DNA of 64,000 nt from CAYVBW01 sp964588685 (GTDB lineage: Bacteria; Patescibacteriota; Microgenomatia; UBA1400; PJMF01): assembly GCA_964588685.1 (NCBI GenBank), contig CAZPQG010000005.1, forward strand, positions 31,307-95,306, read 5' to 3'. Below, in pieces: positions 52,103 to 61,759 of the stretch (position 1 is its first letter; each line of letters opens with the position of its first letter). Position numbers and translations under genes: made by a program. Below the pieces are notes generated by a model. The model was given only the letters and a program-made list of their open reading frames with translations, was not told the DNA's origin and searched no databases.

Positions 52103-53160
52103 ATGTCTATTTTTGATCTGCTTGACCAACTTATTGAATTAGAGGGTTCTGATTTGCACTTAGTGCCGGAATCTGAGCCCTACTTTAGGGTTGATGGAGA
52201 GTTATTTCCGGTTCATAATTCTCCGGTTTTAACTCCTAAAACGACTCAAACTTTAATTGAACCCTTGTTAAGTGAAGAAGAAAAAGAATACGTTCAAGTT
52301 AATAAAGAGTTGGATTTGGGTTATCAATATAAAGATAAAGCTCGCTTTAGGATTAACGTTTATCACACTAGAGGAGCTTTAGCGGCTGCTTTACGATTAA
52401 TTCCGGCTGATATTTTAACTATTGAAGATCTAAATTTACCTCAAGAAATTCATCGCTTTGCTCAATATAAACAAGGCTTTATTTTAGTTACGGGTCCCAC
52501 CGGTGAGGGCAAGTCAACTACTTTAGCTTCAGTTATCTCAGAAATTAATCAAACACGAGCTGAACATATTCTCACTATTGAAGATCCTATTGAGTATGTT
52601 CACCAACCAATTAAAAGCGTTATTTCTCAGAGAGAAATGAATCAAGACACTAGAGATTGGAATATGGCGCTGCGCTCTGCTCTGCGCGCTGATCCTGATG
52701 TGGTACTGGTGGGCGAAATGAGAGATTATGAAACTATTGCTTCCGCTTTAACTGTAGCGGAAACAGGTCATCTGGTTTTTGCTACTTTGCACACTGGATC
52801 TGCAGCCCAAACCATGAATAGAATCATTGATGTTTTCCCTGCAGAGCAGCAAGGACAGATTCGTCAGCAGTTGTCAGCAACATTAGTGGCAGTAGTTTCG
52901 CAAAGGTTATTATCGTGTACCAGCGGCGGCAGAATACCGGCTGTAGAATTAATGTTTGCTAATGATGCTATTCGTAATTTAATTCGTGAAAGTAAAACCT
53001 ATCAAATCGATAATGTTATACAGACGAGCGGAGAGGCAGGGATGATGCTGATGGAAAATAGTTTAGCCAGGCTAGTGCAGCGAGGTGATATTAGCAAACA
53101 GGCAGCTATGAGACAAGCTTTTAGACCGGATGAATTAGCAAGATTGCTTGGAGATTATTA
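52103..53160 (+). CDS. pilT: Type IV pilus retraction ATPase PilT (ends at assembly gap)
   Basis: PilT depolymerises the pilus for twitching or uptake. The sequence shows the N-terminal PAS-like domain (LIELEGSDLHLVPESEPYFR), Walker A TGPTGEGKSTTLA (about residue 132), IEDPIEYVH, Walker B VVLVGEMRDYETI and ETGHLVFATLHTGSA, then AEQQGQIRQQLS. About 352 codons are visible. The last two bases before the gap are TA, so the codon at 53159-53161 may well be the stop; residues ending LARLLGDY fit the family end. The gap must not be read as a fusion with the following PilC. Confidence 0.93.
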
Positions 53161-53260
53161 NNNNNNNNNNNNNNNNNNNNNNNNNNNNNNNNNNNNNNNN
53201 NNNNNNNNNNNNNNNNNNNNNNNNNNNNNNNNNNNNNNNNNNNNNNNNNNNNNNNNNNNN
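53161..53260. other. Assembly gap (100 N)
   Basis: Exactly 100 N, the usual scaffold placeholder, so the true length is unknown. It hides the pilT stop and the pilC start. Confidence 0.99.
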
Positions 53261-54448
53261 TATACAGCTAAAAATGAGTATGGAGAGTCGGTGAGCGGCA
53301 AAGTTGAAGCGAGAAACAAAAGCCATGCTGCTTCAGCTTTAATTAATCGCAACCTGCTGGTGATTGATGTTAAGCCAATTACAGAAACTTCCTTTAGCTA
53401 TATTCAGTCGAAATTAATTGGTGTTAAGATGGATGATTTAGTTAATTTTACGCGGCAGCTGGCAACTATGATTAGTGCCGGCTTGCCTCTGGCAACTTCT
53501 TTAGCTATTTTGCAAGAACAAAGTAATCCTGCTATGGCAGCAGTATTGGCTAAGGTTCTGAGAGATGTTGAAAGCGGCACTAGTTTTGCTAAGGCTTTGC
53601 AAGAACACCCGGATGTTTTTTCACGAGTTTACATTCAGCTGGTTAGAGCCGGCGAAATTGGAGGAGTGTTAGATAATGTGTTAGAACGTTTGGCTGATAC
53701 TTTGGATAAGCAAAAAGATTTTGCTGCTAAAACCAAAGGAGCCATGATTTATCCGGTTATTGTTTTACTTGCCATGGTAGCAGTCGCTTTTATTATGATG
53801 GTGTTTGTAATGCCGCAATTAACTGAGATGTATCGTGATTTTGAGGCAGAGCTGCCGTTAACCACGAGAGCTTTAATTGCTGTTTCGGATTTTATGGTTA
53901 AATTTTGGTGGTTGTTTATTGGCGGCGTTTTCGCAGCTTTTTCAGGACTGCGTGTTTGGGCAAAAACTGAGGCAGGAGAAAAAACAATTGATGAATTTTT
54001 ATTTAAAATTCCGATTATCGGTCCTTTACGCACTAAACTAGTGCTTACGGAATTTGCCCGCACTCTATCGTTATTGATTGCAGCCGGAGTCTCGTTATTA
54101 GAAGGGCTGGATATTGTAGGAAAAGCATTGAACAGTTATAGTTTTCGGCAGGCTGTGTTGAATGCCAAAGATGAGGTTGAAAAAGGAGTCAGTATGTCTG
54201 TTGCTTTAGGGGCTTATGAGGTTTTCCCTCCGATCGTACCTCAAATGGCTTCCGTGGGTGAAGAAACCGGTAAAGTAGATGAAATTTTATCAAAATTGTC
54301 AGAGTATTATGAAAAAGAGAGTGAGTATGCTATTAAAAACTTAACCACAGTAATGGAACCGGTAATTATGATTATTTTAGGATTAGGAGTGGGCTTTATG
54401 GTAGTCTCAATTATGATGCCTATTTATAGTTTGACAGCGCAATTTTAG
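53261..54448 (+). CDS. pilC: Type IV pilus inner-membrane platform protein PilC (N-terminus in gap)
   Basis: The first visible residues, YTAKNEYGESVSGKVEARNK, are the usual PilC/GspF start (normally preceded by only a handful of residues), so little is missing. Two T2SSF domains follow: VNFTRQLATMISAGLPLATS (first) and TEFARTLSLLIAAGVSLLEG (second). Membrane helices lie near IYPVIVLLAMVAVAFIMMVF, the FWWLFIGGVFAAF segment, and the C-terminal VIMIILGLGVGFMVVSIMMP. PilC couples the PilB/PilT motors to the pilin pool. It follows pilT as in most type IV pilus operons. Confidence 0.94.
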   Translation, partial: YTAKNEYGESVSGKVEARNKSHAASALINRNLLVIDVKPITETSFSYIQSKLIGVKMDDLVNFTRQLATMISAGLPLATSLAILQEQSNPAMAAVLAKVLRDVESGTSFAKALQEHPDVFSRVYIQLVRAGEIGGVLDNVLERLADTLDKQKDFAAKTKGAMIYPVIVLLAMVAVAFIMMVFVMPQLTEMYRDFEAELPLTTRALIAVSDFMVKFWWLFIGGVFAAFSGLRVWAKTEAGEKTIDEFLFKIPIIGPLRTKLVLTEFARTLSLLIAAGVSLLEGLDIVGKALNSYSFRQAVLNAKDEVEKGVSMSVALGAYEVFPPIVPQMASVGEETGKVDEILSKLSEYYEKESEYAIKNLTTVMEPVIMIILGLGVGFMVVSIMMPIYSLTAQF

Positions 54449-54612
54449 TATGAATTGATACTTTGCGAATTATTAAGAGCGGGTTATTAGATGGAAAAAA
54501 AAATTACTACTTGTTGCCATTGCTTAAAGTGTTGTAATATGGTTAATAAAGAAATATTTTTCACAATAATATTTAAATATTATTTTAATAAAAATTATAA
54601 AATAAAATAAAT

Positions 54613-55317
54613 ATGAAAATGAAAAAAGTAAAATCTCAACTCGGCTTCACTATGATCGAGTTACTAATTGTTATAACAATTTTGGGAATTTTGGCAGTAG
54701 CTGTTTTATCGGCTATTAATCCAATTGAGCAAATAAATCGAGGCAGAGATACTGGTCGTCAATCTGATGCTGAACAATTGTTGAGCGGTATTGACAGATA
54801 TAATGCCTTTCAGGGTTTCTATCCGTGGCAGGAGGACGCAGACGAGCTTGATCCTTCTGTTGGAGCAGATGATGGTACAGGAGGATTAGTGCCCATGAAG
54901 GTGACTGAAGACCAGCCTTGTTATGATGCTAGTGGAAACGGCAACTGTGCTGCAGATGAAGATTGTTCAATTCTGGAACGGCTTTCTACAGGTCATGATA
55001 ATGAGGAGTATGAATATTGCCGCGGAGCACAAGAGTTAAAAGACAGTTATGTTAATAGGATTATAGGCACGGGAGCAAGATCATTGTTTGTTTACAATAG
55101 TGGTGTTGCCGGGGCTAGTACTTATGTTTGCTTTATTCCACAGTCAGGCGCCTTTGAAACTCAAGCTGCTGATAGATGCAGCAACGAAGATGGGGCCCTT
55201 GGACCAGGTCTTCCGGAAGATATTTTGCAGCCGGCAAAAGATTTTATTTGCAGTTCGGATGTTGACAGGAATGAGGACGGTACTGTAGACGGTGTTCCAA
55301 TGGTTTGTTTGCCATAA
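54613..55317 (+). CDS. Type IV prepilin (probable major or large pilin)
   Basis: The 234-residue prepilin has a short basic leader and the class III signal QLGFTMIELLIVITILGILA, with cleavage after Gly and Glu5 of the mature protein present. The N-terminal helix runs on through INRGRDTGRQSDAEQLLSGI. The soluble domain is acidic and holds several Cys (about eight), suggesting disulfides. It is followed by a strong terminator and precedes the prepilin peptidase gene. Its position directly after pilC makes it a candidate for the major pilin, although its size is larger than usual. Confidence 0.88.
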   Translation: MKMKKVKSQLGFTMIELLIVITILGILAVAVLSAINPIEQINRGRDTGRQSDAEQLLSGIDRYNAFQGFYPWQEDADELDPSVGADDGTGGLVPMKVTEDQPCYDASGNGNCAADEDCSILERLSTGHDNEEYEYCRGAQELKDSYVNRIIGTGARSLFVYNSGVAGASTYVCFIPQSGAFETQAADRCSNEDGALGPGLPEDILQPAKDFICSSDVDRNEDGTVDGVPMVCLP

Positions 55318-55340
55318 TGCAGTTTGAACTATAAGTTTTA

Positions 55341-55369
55341 AAACCCCAGGCTGAAGGCCTGGGGTTTTT
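55341..55369 (+). terminator. Rho-independent terminator after the first pilin gene
   Basis: AACCCCAGG (55342-55350) pairs with CCTGGGGTT (55358-55366) around a seven-base loop, followed by a T-run (55365-55369). It is the clearest intrinsic terminator in the window and ends the pilBTC-pilin transcript. Confidence 0.93.
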
Positions 55370-55440
55370 GCTAGCTGGGGGTTTACTAGTCAATTTAAAA
55401 TTAGAGATTTTGTTTATTAAATCTGTTAAACTTATTTTAT

Positions 55441-56298
55441 ATGCTTCAATCTTCAGTTTTGGGTCTTAATTTAATGTTAACCTCTCCTCTCCCTCTTTTT
55501 TTAATGTTATTTATTTTAGGACTTATTTTTGGCAGTTTTTTCAACGTCATTGTACAGCGGGCTGTTGATGAAAAAGAAACTTGGCGGCGCGGCCGTTCGT
55601 ATTGTGACAATTGTCATCAACCTTTAGCCTGGTATGATAACATTCCTCTGCTCTCTTATTTGATACTTAAAGGCCGCTGCCGGACTTGCAAAAAGCAAAT
55701 TAGCTTGATTCATCCTTTTACAGAGACGGCAACAGGCCTAATTTTTGTTTTTAGCGGTTATCTGGCAATAAATAGTGTTTTTTTTAAACCCATACCCTTT
55801 CTTATCACTTTTTTCTTAGCTCTTTTTTTAAATTCTGTTTTATGGTTGATTTTATTGTTTGATTGTCATTATCAAATTATTCCGGATGAATTAGTGCTTT
55901 TAATATTAGCTGCGGCTATATTTAAAAATGGTGTTTTATATGTCAGCGGCTCTTTTAAAGTGGAGTTATTTGCTTTAGAAATAATATTAGCATTGCTGGC
56001 GATTATTTTTTTTATCCTATTAAGGGAACTACCGGCTTTATTCTTAAAAAAGAAAGGGCTGGGCTGGGGTGATATAAAGTTGGTTGGCCCTTTAATGTTG
56101 TTACTAGGCTATCCTCTATCTTTACCGGCTTTATTTTGTGCCTTTATTATTGGCGGAGTTTGGGGCATAATTTTATTAGTGATTGGCCAGAAAAAATTTG
56201 GTCAAAAAATTGCTTTCGGACCGTTTTTAATTATTAGCAGCTGGTTAACGTTGACATGGGGTGAGCTGTTGTGGCAAGGATATTGGCAGTTATTTTAA
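55441..56298 (+). CDS. pilD: Prepilin peptidase / N-methyltransferase
   Basis: This membrane aspartyl protease cleaves prepilins after Gly and methylates the new N-terminus. The 285-residue protein has the N-terminal zinc/methyltransferase part with GSFFNVIVQRA, CDNCHQPLAWYDNIPLLSYL and GRCRTCKKQIS (two CxxC pairs). About seven membrane helices follow, with the first catalytic Asp probably in LLFDCHYQIIPDELV and the second in the conserved GWGDIKLVG. It serves the prepilins encoded on both sides. Confidence 0.94.
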   Translation: MLQSSVLGLNLMLTSPLPLFLMLFILGLIFGSFFNVIVQRAVDEKETWRRGRSYCDNCHQPLAWYDNIPLLSYLILKGRCRTCKKQISLIHPFTETATGLIFVFSGYLAINSVFFKPIPFLITFFLALFLNSVLWLILLFDCHYQIIPDELVLLILAAAIFKNGVLYVSGSFKVELFALEIILALLAIIFFILLRELPALFLKKKGLGWGDIKLVGPLMLLLGYPLSLPALFCAFIIGGVWGIILLVIGQKKFGQKIAFGPFLIISSWLTLTWGELLWQGYWQLF

Positions 56299-56388
56299 AT
56301 TAGCGGCTGGTTTGGAAACAAACTTTGAAATAGCTTATTGAGATGTATTAGCATTTTTTTTAATTAATAAAATTTTTAATTATTTAAT

Positions 56389-57390
56389 ATGCGCATAGTT
56401 AAAATTCTTTTGACCACTATTGCTATCATGGGCGTGATTGGGTTATTAATCTTTTTGGCAGCGCGGGAAGTATTGTTAATAATTAGTATTTCCAGAGTTA
56501 AGCAAGCTTTAAAGAGCGTGCGGGAAGTAGATGTTAACCAAAGCTATTTAACCGACTGTATGAATCGTGGAGCTAGCCGAGACAGCGAAGGTAGAATGCA
56601 TAGCACTCAATTGAGATTTATAGACGAAGAAAATTATGTATTAGAAGTGGTTTGCAATAATATGGAACATAATCCGATTAAATTTGGAGAAGGCAAGTTG
56701 GCAACTATGGTTGTTTCTCAGCCGGGTCAATCAGGTATTAGATGGGGCCAGGATGCGGGCTTAAATTTTATTTGTTTTAACAGAGTTGCCTCTATTTCTG
56801 TAGTTGATAGTATAACCCAAACTTCTCTGAAAGCTTCTTCTTTAGCTGAAGCCAGAGGGCCGGCCAGTATTTGTGCCTCTTATTCTTATCAATGTTGTGA
56901 TTTAAATACCCAGGTGGGAGAAGGAGTATTATTATCAGAAGCACTAGATTGCCCTAAGAGCTGTTATCAAAGCTGTTTAGAGCGGCCTTTAATTTTGTCG
57001 TTTAATACCAAACCTTATTACGATCGATTAACTAGAACTCTGGAAATTAGTAATAATCAGGCAGTAACTTTTTCTTATATGGTGACCCCAAATCAAGATG
57101 CATCCTTTCAATATTTTGAAGAAACTGATGATCCTATTGAAAATTTCATTATGGCAATAGATGCTTTTTTTTCGAGGCAAGCAGATAGTGAGCAGGTTAA
57201 AGTTTATTTGGATTATGGTGACGGTGATCAGGAAAAATTTACCGGCCAGCGTGGTCAAGTGCAGCACATTTATCAATGTCCTCGTTTTGAGTGTGAATAT
57301 CAACCTAAATTAAAAGTAATAAAAGAAAATGGCGTTGAATCATTAGACAACGCTCAAAATACGATTAAAATAAAAGTTGACAGCTCTTAG
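56389..57390 (+). CDS. Membrane-anchored Cys-containing protein with C-terminal PKD-like domain
   Basis: The 333-residue protein has an N-terminal helix (about residues 5-36) and an exported part with about thirteen Cys, including SYQCCDLN and CPKSCYQSC. The C-terminal 90 residues look like a PKD domain: VYLDYGDGDQEKF followed by QVQHIYQCPRFECEYQPKLK. I do not recognise the middle part. PKD domains are typical of surface and pilus-associated proteins. The gene is inserted between pilD and a run of prepilin genes, which suggests a role in the pilus or the surface around it. It is not a prepilin. Confidence 0.65.
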   Translation: MRIVKILLTTIAIMGVIGLLIFLAAREVLLIISISRVKQALKSVREVDVNQSYLTDCMNRGASRDSEGRMHSTQLRFIDEENYVLEVVCNNMEHNPIKFGEGKLATMVVSQPGQSGIRWGQDAGLNFICFNRVASISVVDSITQTSLKASSLAEARGPASICASYSYQCCDLNTQVGEGVLLSEALDCPKSCYQSCLERPLILSFNTKPYYDRLTRTLEISNNQAVTFSYMVTPNQDASFQYFEETDDPIENFIMAIDAFFSRQADSEQVKVYLDYGDGDQEKFTGQRGQVQHIYQCPRFECEYQPKLKVIKENGVESLDNAQNTIKIKVDSS

Positions 57391-57436
57391 CAACGATAAC
57401 GGCTATTCATAATAAACATTAATTATTAAACACATT

Positions 57437-57883
57437 ATGCACAACAACAACAAAAAAAATAAACTAGGTTTTACTCTACTTGAATTACTAGTGGTGATAT
57501 CAATTATTGGCATTTTGTTGGCTTTAGGTGCAGTGGCCTACTCTACAGCTCAGCGTAAAAGCCGAGATGCTAAACGACGCGGTGATATCAAATCATTACA
57601 AAATGGGTTTGAGCAATATTATGCAAGTAATAATGCCTCTTATGGCACTTGCAATGCAATGCTCGGTGACACAAATATTTTCCCGGGCGGAGCGCCAGTC
57701 GATCCTCAAACACAAGCAACTTATCCTTGTTCAAGCTCTGTTGCTGCTTACTGCGTTTGTGCTGAGTTAGAAAGCGATGAAGGAAATGCAGAGGGCAACC
57801 CTTGTCCTCAAGAAGGCCTGCCTTCAGTAGTTGAGAGTGCTTCTAATAAGAATGATTTTTACTGTCTTAGTAACTTACAATAA
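57437..57883 (+). CDS. Type IV prepilin-like protein
   Basis: The 148-residue protein has a clear class III signal, KLGFTLLELLVVISIIGILL, with Glu5, after a 12-residue Asn/Lys leader. The GspG-like pattern AQRKSRDAKRRGDIKSLQNG at the end of the N-terminal helix follows. The soluble domain has six or more Cys (YGTCNAM, YPCSSS, YCVCAEL). Its size and motif resemble pseudopilin GspG or a small major pilin. It begins a run of four closely spaced prepilin genes; the next starts five bases after its stop. Confidence 0.88.
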   Translation: MHNNNKKNKLGFTLLELLVVISIIGILLALGAVAYSTAQRKSRDAKRRGDIKSLQNGFEQYYASNNASYGTCNAMLGDTNIFPGGAPVDPQTQATYPCSSSVAAYCVCAELESDEGNAEGNPCPQEGLPSVVESASNKNDFYCLSNLQ

Positions 57884-57888
57884 ATTTT

Positions 57889-58254
57889 ATGAAAAAATTA
57901 AACATCCGCAACAACGGCTTTACTTTGATCGAGTTATTAGTGGTAGCCACTATTATTATAATTTTGGCTACTCTCGGTGTAGTCAGTTACCGCAATGCTT
58001 CAATTAGAAGCAGGAATGGTAAACGCAAAGCTGATTTAGAAGTAGTACGGCAGGCAATGATTATGTATCGCAGTGAGGAAGGACAATATCCTGTAGGAAC
58101 TTTTACTCAGGCAATTAATGAGTTGGAAAGCAATGGATACTTAGTAGCAGCAGAGATAAAAGATCCTCAAGAAAACAATTACGAATATAGCGGCAACTCT
58201 TTAAAAGCATATTTAGAGCCTGATTCTACCTTATATGAAGTTAGCTTACCCTAA
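57889..58254 (+). CDS. Type IV prepilin-like protein (short)
   Basis: The 121-residue protein has the signal NNGFTLIELLVVATIIIILA with Glu5, then YRNASIRSRNGKRKADLEVV, close in pattern to the preceding prepilin. YRSEEGQYPVG marks the alpha-beta loop, and a small soluble domain with no Cys follows. It resembles GspG-type proteins. It starts five bases after the previous stop and the next gene starts one base after its own stop, so translation is likely coupled. Confidence 0.87.
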   Translation: MKKLNIRNNGFTLIELLVVATIIIILATLGVVSYRNASIRSRNGKRKADLEVVRQAMIMYRSEEGQYPVGTFTQAINELESNGYLVAAEIKDPQENNYEYSGNSLKAYLEPDSTLYEVSLP

Positions 58255-58255
58255 G

Positions 58256-58744
58256 ATGAAGCTTAATTTTAAGCAAAATGGTTTTACTCTGATCGAATTG
58301 TTAGTGTCGATCGCTATTTTATTGGTGTTAATTGCTATTGGCATTATTAATTATATTCAGTTTAATGATCGGCAAAAATTAACTCAAGCTCAGGAGTTAG
58401 TTAGAGAAGCAGTGGCTGATGCTCAAAGTTCTGCCAGAAGCGGCAAAATGCGGGGCTGTACAGCTCTTGACTCTTATCAACTTGCATTTGGCTCTAATGG
58501 TATTAATGAAATTAAAATAAAACCTGTTTGCGAGGCCGGAACTGCGAATGATATTCGTGTTTTTGAGCTGCCGACGGAAGTAGAATTTACAACCGAGACA
58601 GTACTAACAATAGCGCCTATTACAGGTTCAATATCAGATGGCTCTAATAATACATTTTTTAATATTTATGTAAAACTTAAGGACACTGACAAAAAGGCTG
58701 GAGTTAAAATTGAGCAGACTGGTGCGATGAAAAGAATAGAATAA
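58256..58744 (+). CDS. Type IV prepilin-like protein (GspH/FimT-like)
   Basis: The 162-residue protein has the signal QNGFTLIELLVSIAILLVLI with Glu5. The soluble domain has the GspH/FimT pattern of a helix (LTQAQELVREAVADAQSSAR) followed by beta strands. The frame extends 21 bases into the previous gene, but the ATG at 58256, one base after the preceding stop, gives a normal leader (MKLNFKQNG). FimT-like proteins are minor pilins that can bind DNA in competent species; that role here is only a possibility. Confidence 0.85.
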   Translation: MKLNFKQNGFTLIELLVSIAILLVLIAIGIINYIQFNDRQKLTQAQELVREAVADAQSSARSGKMRGCTALDSYQLAFGSNGINEIKIKPVCEAGTANDIRVFELPTEVEFTTETVLTIAPITGSISDGSNNTFFNIYVKLKDTDKKAGVKIEQTGAMKRIE

Positions 58745-58756
58745 TATTATTTAACT

Positions 58757-59233
58757 ATGCTTAAAAAAAATAAAGGCTTTACTTTAATTGAAATTTTAGT
58801 GGCGGCAGCCATTTTAGGTTCAGTTTTGGTAACTTTAAGCCTATTGATGGGTATGACGATTCGTTCTAGTACAGAAGCGAAAAATAGAGTGATTGCAGGT
58901 GATTTAGCCCAATCAGGTTCTGATTTTTTTAGACAGGAACGAAATGCTGTCGGTTTTGGCAATCTTGAGAAAGCTATGCAAGAAATTACTTATTGTTTAA
59001 ATGAAATCAATAAATCATTTTTGGATGATCAGGGAAATGTAAATTCAGACTTTTCAATCGATAATTGTGGTTTTGGTATTGAAATTAGCGGTACTTCGAC
59101 TCAATTTAAAAGAGAAGCTGTAGTGAAGCAGGCTGCTGATGATTTAATTAAGCTTGAAATTAGAGTAACTTGGCAAAGAGATGCTGATGAAGAAGCTGAA
59201 ATTTCCAGCTCTCTGCAGCTTAGATCGCACTAA
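58757..59233 (+). CDS. Type IV prepilin-like protein (GspI/PilV-like)
   Basis: The 158-residue protein has the signal NKGFTLIEILVAAAILGSVL with Glu5. The mature helix continues through MTIRSSTEAKNRVIAGDLAQ with the AxxLAQ-type pattern of PilV/GspI minor pilins, whose small soluble domain follows. It has two or three Cys. It is the last plus-strand gene of the pilus run and converges on the minus-strand prepilin at 59320. Confidence 0.85.
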   Translation: MLKKNKGFTLIEILVAAAILGSVLVTLSLLMGMTIRSSTEAKNRVIAGDLAQSGSDFFRQERNAVGFGNLEKAMQEITYCLNEINKSFLDDQGNVNSDFSIDNCGFGIEISGTSTQFKREAVVKQAADDLIKLEIRVTWQRDADEEAEISSSLQLRSH

Positions 59234-59319
59234 ATAAAGTTAAATAAAATAAATTAAATTTTATTAAAACTTTAAAATTATTCTTTATTTATGTGATGCC
59301 CCAACTTTTGACTTTAATG

Positions 59320-59838
59320 TTAGTTTCTTAAACTGACACTGTTTTCAAAGGTTTGAGTAAAAGGATGTGCTTCGAAGTCAGGCCCTTTGCTGGAAAGAGA
59401 AAATTTTATTTTTAGTAAATAGGACTCGTCCTTTACTCTGCAATCAGCGCTAAAATTAGAAGCAGCAAAATCTTCGCTGGTTAAATAAACAGTACCGCTG
59501 CTAGATTTAGAGGCAATGCGGCTCATTTCATTGCCATCATGAAAATAGTTGTGGATATAAAACTCCCCTTGTTCTCTAAAGACATTTTCATAAACTACTC
59601 TTTGGGCTGAACCGGGACAATTCTCAACAGTTTTAGCCTCGCGTAAAATTTGTGTCATCTGTTTTAAAGCATTGTCTCCTTCAATTTTAATTTTTTGCCG
59701 CTGCATGATGGCAGATTGGTTGACTAAAAAAGTCATAAAAATAGCAGAAGCACTTAGGAGTAAAATAGATGTGAGGCCGGTAAAAACTAATATCTCAAGT
59801 AAAGTGAAACCTGATTGAGGAAGAAGAGAAGATTTCAT
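59320..59838 (-). CDS. Type IV prepilin-like protein (GspJ/PilW-like)
   Basis: The 172-residue protein has the signal QSGFTLLEILVFTGLTSILL with Glu5 and the PilW/GspJ hallmark of a helix ending VNQSAIMQRQKIKIEGDNAL then KQMTQILREAKTVENCPG. The soluble part is beta-rich. It is the last gene of the minus-strand set, after the PilX-like gene and the giant surface protein. In proteobacteria, PilW, PilX and PilV minor pilins initiate assembly and carry the PilY1 tip protein. Confidence 0.85.
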   Translation of the reverse strand: MKSSLLPQSGFTLLEILVFTGLTSILLLSASAIFMTFLVNQSAIMQRQKIKIEGDNALKQMTQILREAKTVENCPGSAQRVVYENVFREQGEFYIHNYFHDGNEMSRIASKSSSGTVYLTSEDFAASNFSADCRVKDESYLLKIKFSLSSKGPDFEAHPFTQTFENSVSLRN

Positions 59839-59904
59839 AGTGGTTTTAAGAGAGGTTCTTACCCAAACTGCTAATTTTTTAGCCTTTGCTCGATAATCTT
59901 ATTA

Positions 59905-60696
59905 TTATTTTGTTAACGTATTGCCGCTAACTAAAGTGAAATCCATAAAATCCGGAGAGCCCGGCATAGAGCGGTTAACTTCAAGACTTCTTGCCACATC
60001 TTCTTCATCACTATAAGCATCTGCATTAACATTGTATTGCACTTTATCAAACTCATTACTGGTGACATAAATAGCAGTGTGATTAAAAATAGGCTTGATT
60101 CTTAAAAATCTATCATTATCTGAAGTTGAGATTATAGCTTGGTAGCGATATTCGTTTTCGTTATTGGTAAATTCATAAGAACCTTGGTTAACTCTTGCAA
60201 AGTTTCCTCTTTCACAAGGGTCAAAAGCTAAATGTGTAACATTAGTATCACTAAAGACGGCAATAATCAAAGCTGCCGGTGCAGGGCATCCTTCTGATTG
60301 ATGCCACCAATGAATATTGATATCTGCAGCTGCCGAAGTTAGCGGAATTTCTATAGCTCTGCCGCTGTCTAAGAATATATCAACAATGTCTGCTTGATCA
60401 ATGTTATATGTGCTTTCTATTTTAAAGTTAGAATCTATGTCTTCAAATTCAAAACTACCCTCTGAAACAAGCGGGCTTTGTTCTCGTTCAGCTTGTTTAA
60501 TGTTGAACAGGGCTTCCTCTATTCCACTTTCAGCAGCATTAAAGACACGAGTTGATTCTTCTTGAACAATCGCAATGTCCTGCTCCTGCATTGTTCTTTG
60601 ACTGAGGCTAATGGCTACCGCAAGGATGACAACCATCATCAGCAAAACAATGACGCCCACTTGTCCAGCTTGCGATTTTTTAACTTGATGGTTCAT
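59905..60696 (-). CDS. PilX-like pilus assembly protein
   Basis: The 263-residue protein starts NHQVKKSQAGQVGVIVLLMM, a basic leader followed by one hydrophobic helix without the canonical GFTLxE cleavage site. After the helix comes AVAISLSQRTMQEQDIAIVQ and the phrase RVFNAAESGIEEALFNI, the AAExG(I/V)ExAL motif seen in PilX/GspK-like proteins. The rest is a large, beta-rich extracytoplasmic domain. It lies 100 bases after the giant protein and 66 bases before the PilW-like gene, all on the minus strand. Confidence 0.8.
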   Translation of the reverse strand: MNHQVKKSQAGQVGVIVLLMMVVILAVAISLSQRTMQEQDIAIVQEESTRVFNAAESGIEEALFNIKQAEREQSPLVSEGSFEFEDIDSNFKIESTYNIDQADIVDIFLDSGRAIEIPLTSAAADINIHWWHQSEGCPAPAALIIAVFSDTNVTHLAFDPCERGNFARVNQGSYEFTNNENEYRYQAIISTSDNDRFLRIKPIFNHTAIYVTSNEFDKVQYNVNADAYSDEEDVARSLEVNRSMPGSPDFMDFTLVSGNTLTK

Positions 60697-60796
60697 ATCT
60701 ATAATAATAATATATTATTTTTAAATTTAAGATAAAGCGTTTAACGTTAAATTAATGCTTGGGTAATAAATTAGATTATTTTATATTAGTTTTATC

Positions 60797-61759
60797 CTAG
60801 TCAGCAGTTTTTCTTGGTGCTACTTCTTGCCAAATTTGAACAGACGATTTCATTTCAGCAGGCATATTTATTAAAAAATCAGGCCGATAAATGAAGGTTT
60901 CAGTCGGATTATAGCGATGAATGGTTTTTCCTAATAAGCCGTCATCAAAAGTTCTATTTAAATTGATGCCATTCCAACCGACGAAAGTACCGGCAGCAAG
61001 TAGTTTTCTATCAGGAGCATTATCATCATTATTACTTAAAACAGTAAATAAATTGTCAGCTACATAAATTCCCTGCACGTTAGCTTCAACTGCGCCCGGT
61101 AGATGAACACCTCCTGAATGAGCGGCATTTGTATCAACTTTGTAGCCAACATTGGCTCCAATTGCGATGCTTTCTTTTACAATAAAAGCTAAAAAGCCTC
61201 CTGAGTCTACTTCTACCACAGCTCCATCAAAGTTATCAACGGCATCAATTTCTAAATTGCCGTCAACAAAAACTATTACTTGTTGGCCACTTCCAATATG
61301 CCAGTTGTGATGATTGTTAATCTCTAAATTGCCATTATATTTAAAGACATTTAGTTCATCACTGACTAGATTGGGTTTGTCGCTGCTAGTAAGGTCAGTA
61401 ATATCTTCTGTTGTAAATTCTTTAAGGAAATGATGATAGTCTTGCTTTCTTACTTTAAGAGAGCTATCTATGGCATGAGCATTTTTAGATTGAGTGCGTT
61501 CATTACCATAGTGAATATATCTAGTATCACTGCTGGAATCTCGATGAGTGGTAATATTACCTTGAGTGGTAAGAGGAAAGCCGGGGCTATTAGATATTCC
61601 ACCTGTGTATGGCAGCCAGGAAATTAAGGCCGGTTTGCAGTTGTTATTAGCATGACAAATTTCTTGATCAGAGTGATAAGGTATATGTGAGCTAATACCG
61701 CCGCTGCCTAAAGAAAGGATGCCGCCACCGACTGTCTGAAACCAGGGATCAAAATCAGC
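60797..61759 (-). CDS. C-terminal part of a large surface protein (upstream part in or beyond gap)
   Basis: The 320 visible residues start at the gap with ADFDPWFQTVGGGILSLGSG and end SVQIWQEVAPRKTAD. The start resembles a phrase I recall from the C-terminal region of large CPR surface proteins (D-P-W-F-Q-T/V-x-G-G-x-(V/I)). VIVFVDGNLEIDAVDNFDGA and GGFLAFIVKESIAIGANVGY are beta-helix-like strands, followed by GIYVADNLF. It is probably the end of the same giant protein as the fragment at 61860-64000, but the gap length is unknown and continuity is inferred. It has very few Cys, unlike the upstream part. Confidence 0.75.
   Translation of the reverse strand, partial: ADFDPWFQTVGGGILSLGSGGISSHIPYHSDQEICHANNNCKPALISWLPYTGGISNSPGFPLTTQGNITTHRDSSSDTRYIHYGNERTQSKNAHAIDSSLKVRKQDYHHFLKEFTTEDITDLTSSDKPNLVSDELNVFKYNGNLEINNHHNWHIGSGQQVIVFVDGNLEIDAVDNFDGAVVEVDSGGFLAFIVKESIAIGANVGYKVDTNAAHSGGVHLPGAVEANVQGIYVADNLFTVLSNNDDNAPDRKLLAAGTFVGWNGINLNRTFDDGLLGKTIHRYNPTETFIYRPDFLINMPAEMKSSVQIWQEVAPRKTAD

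Noticed and set aside
52103..54448. Single 781-residue PilT-PilC fusion
   Set aside because: The frame only runs through because 100 N were translated. PilT ends at the gap (possible TAx stop) and PilC begins after it with its usual N-terminus.
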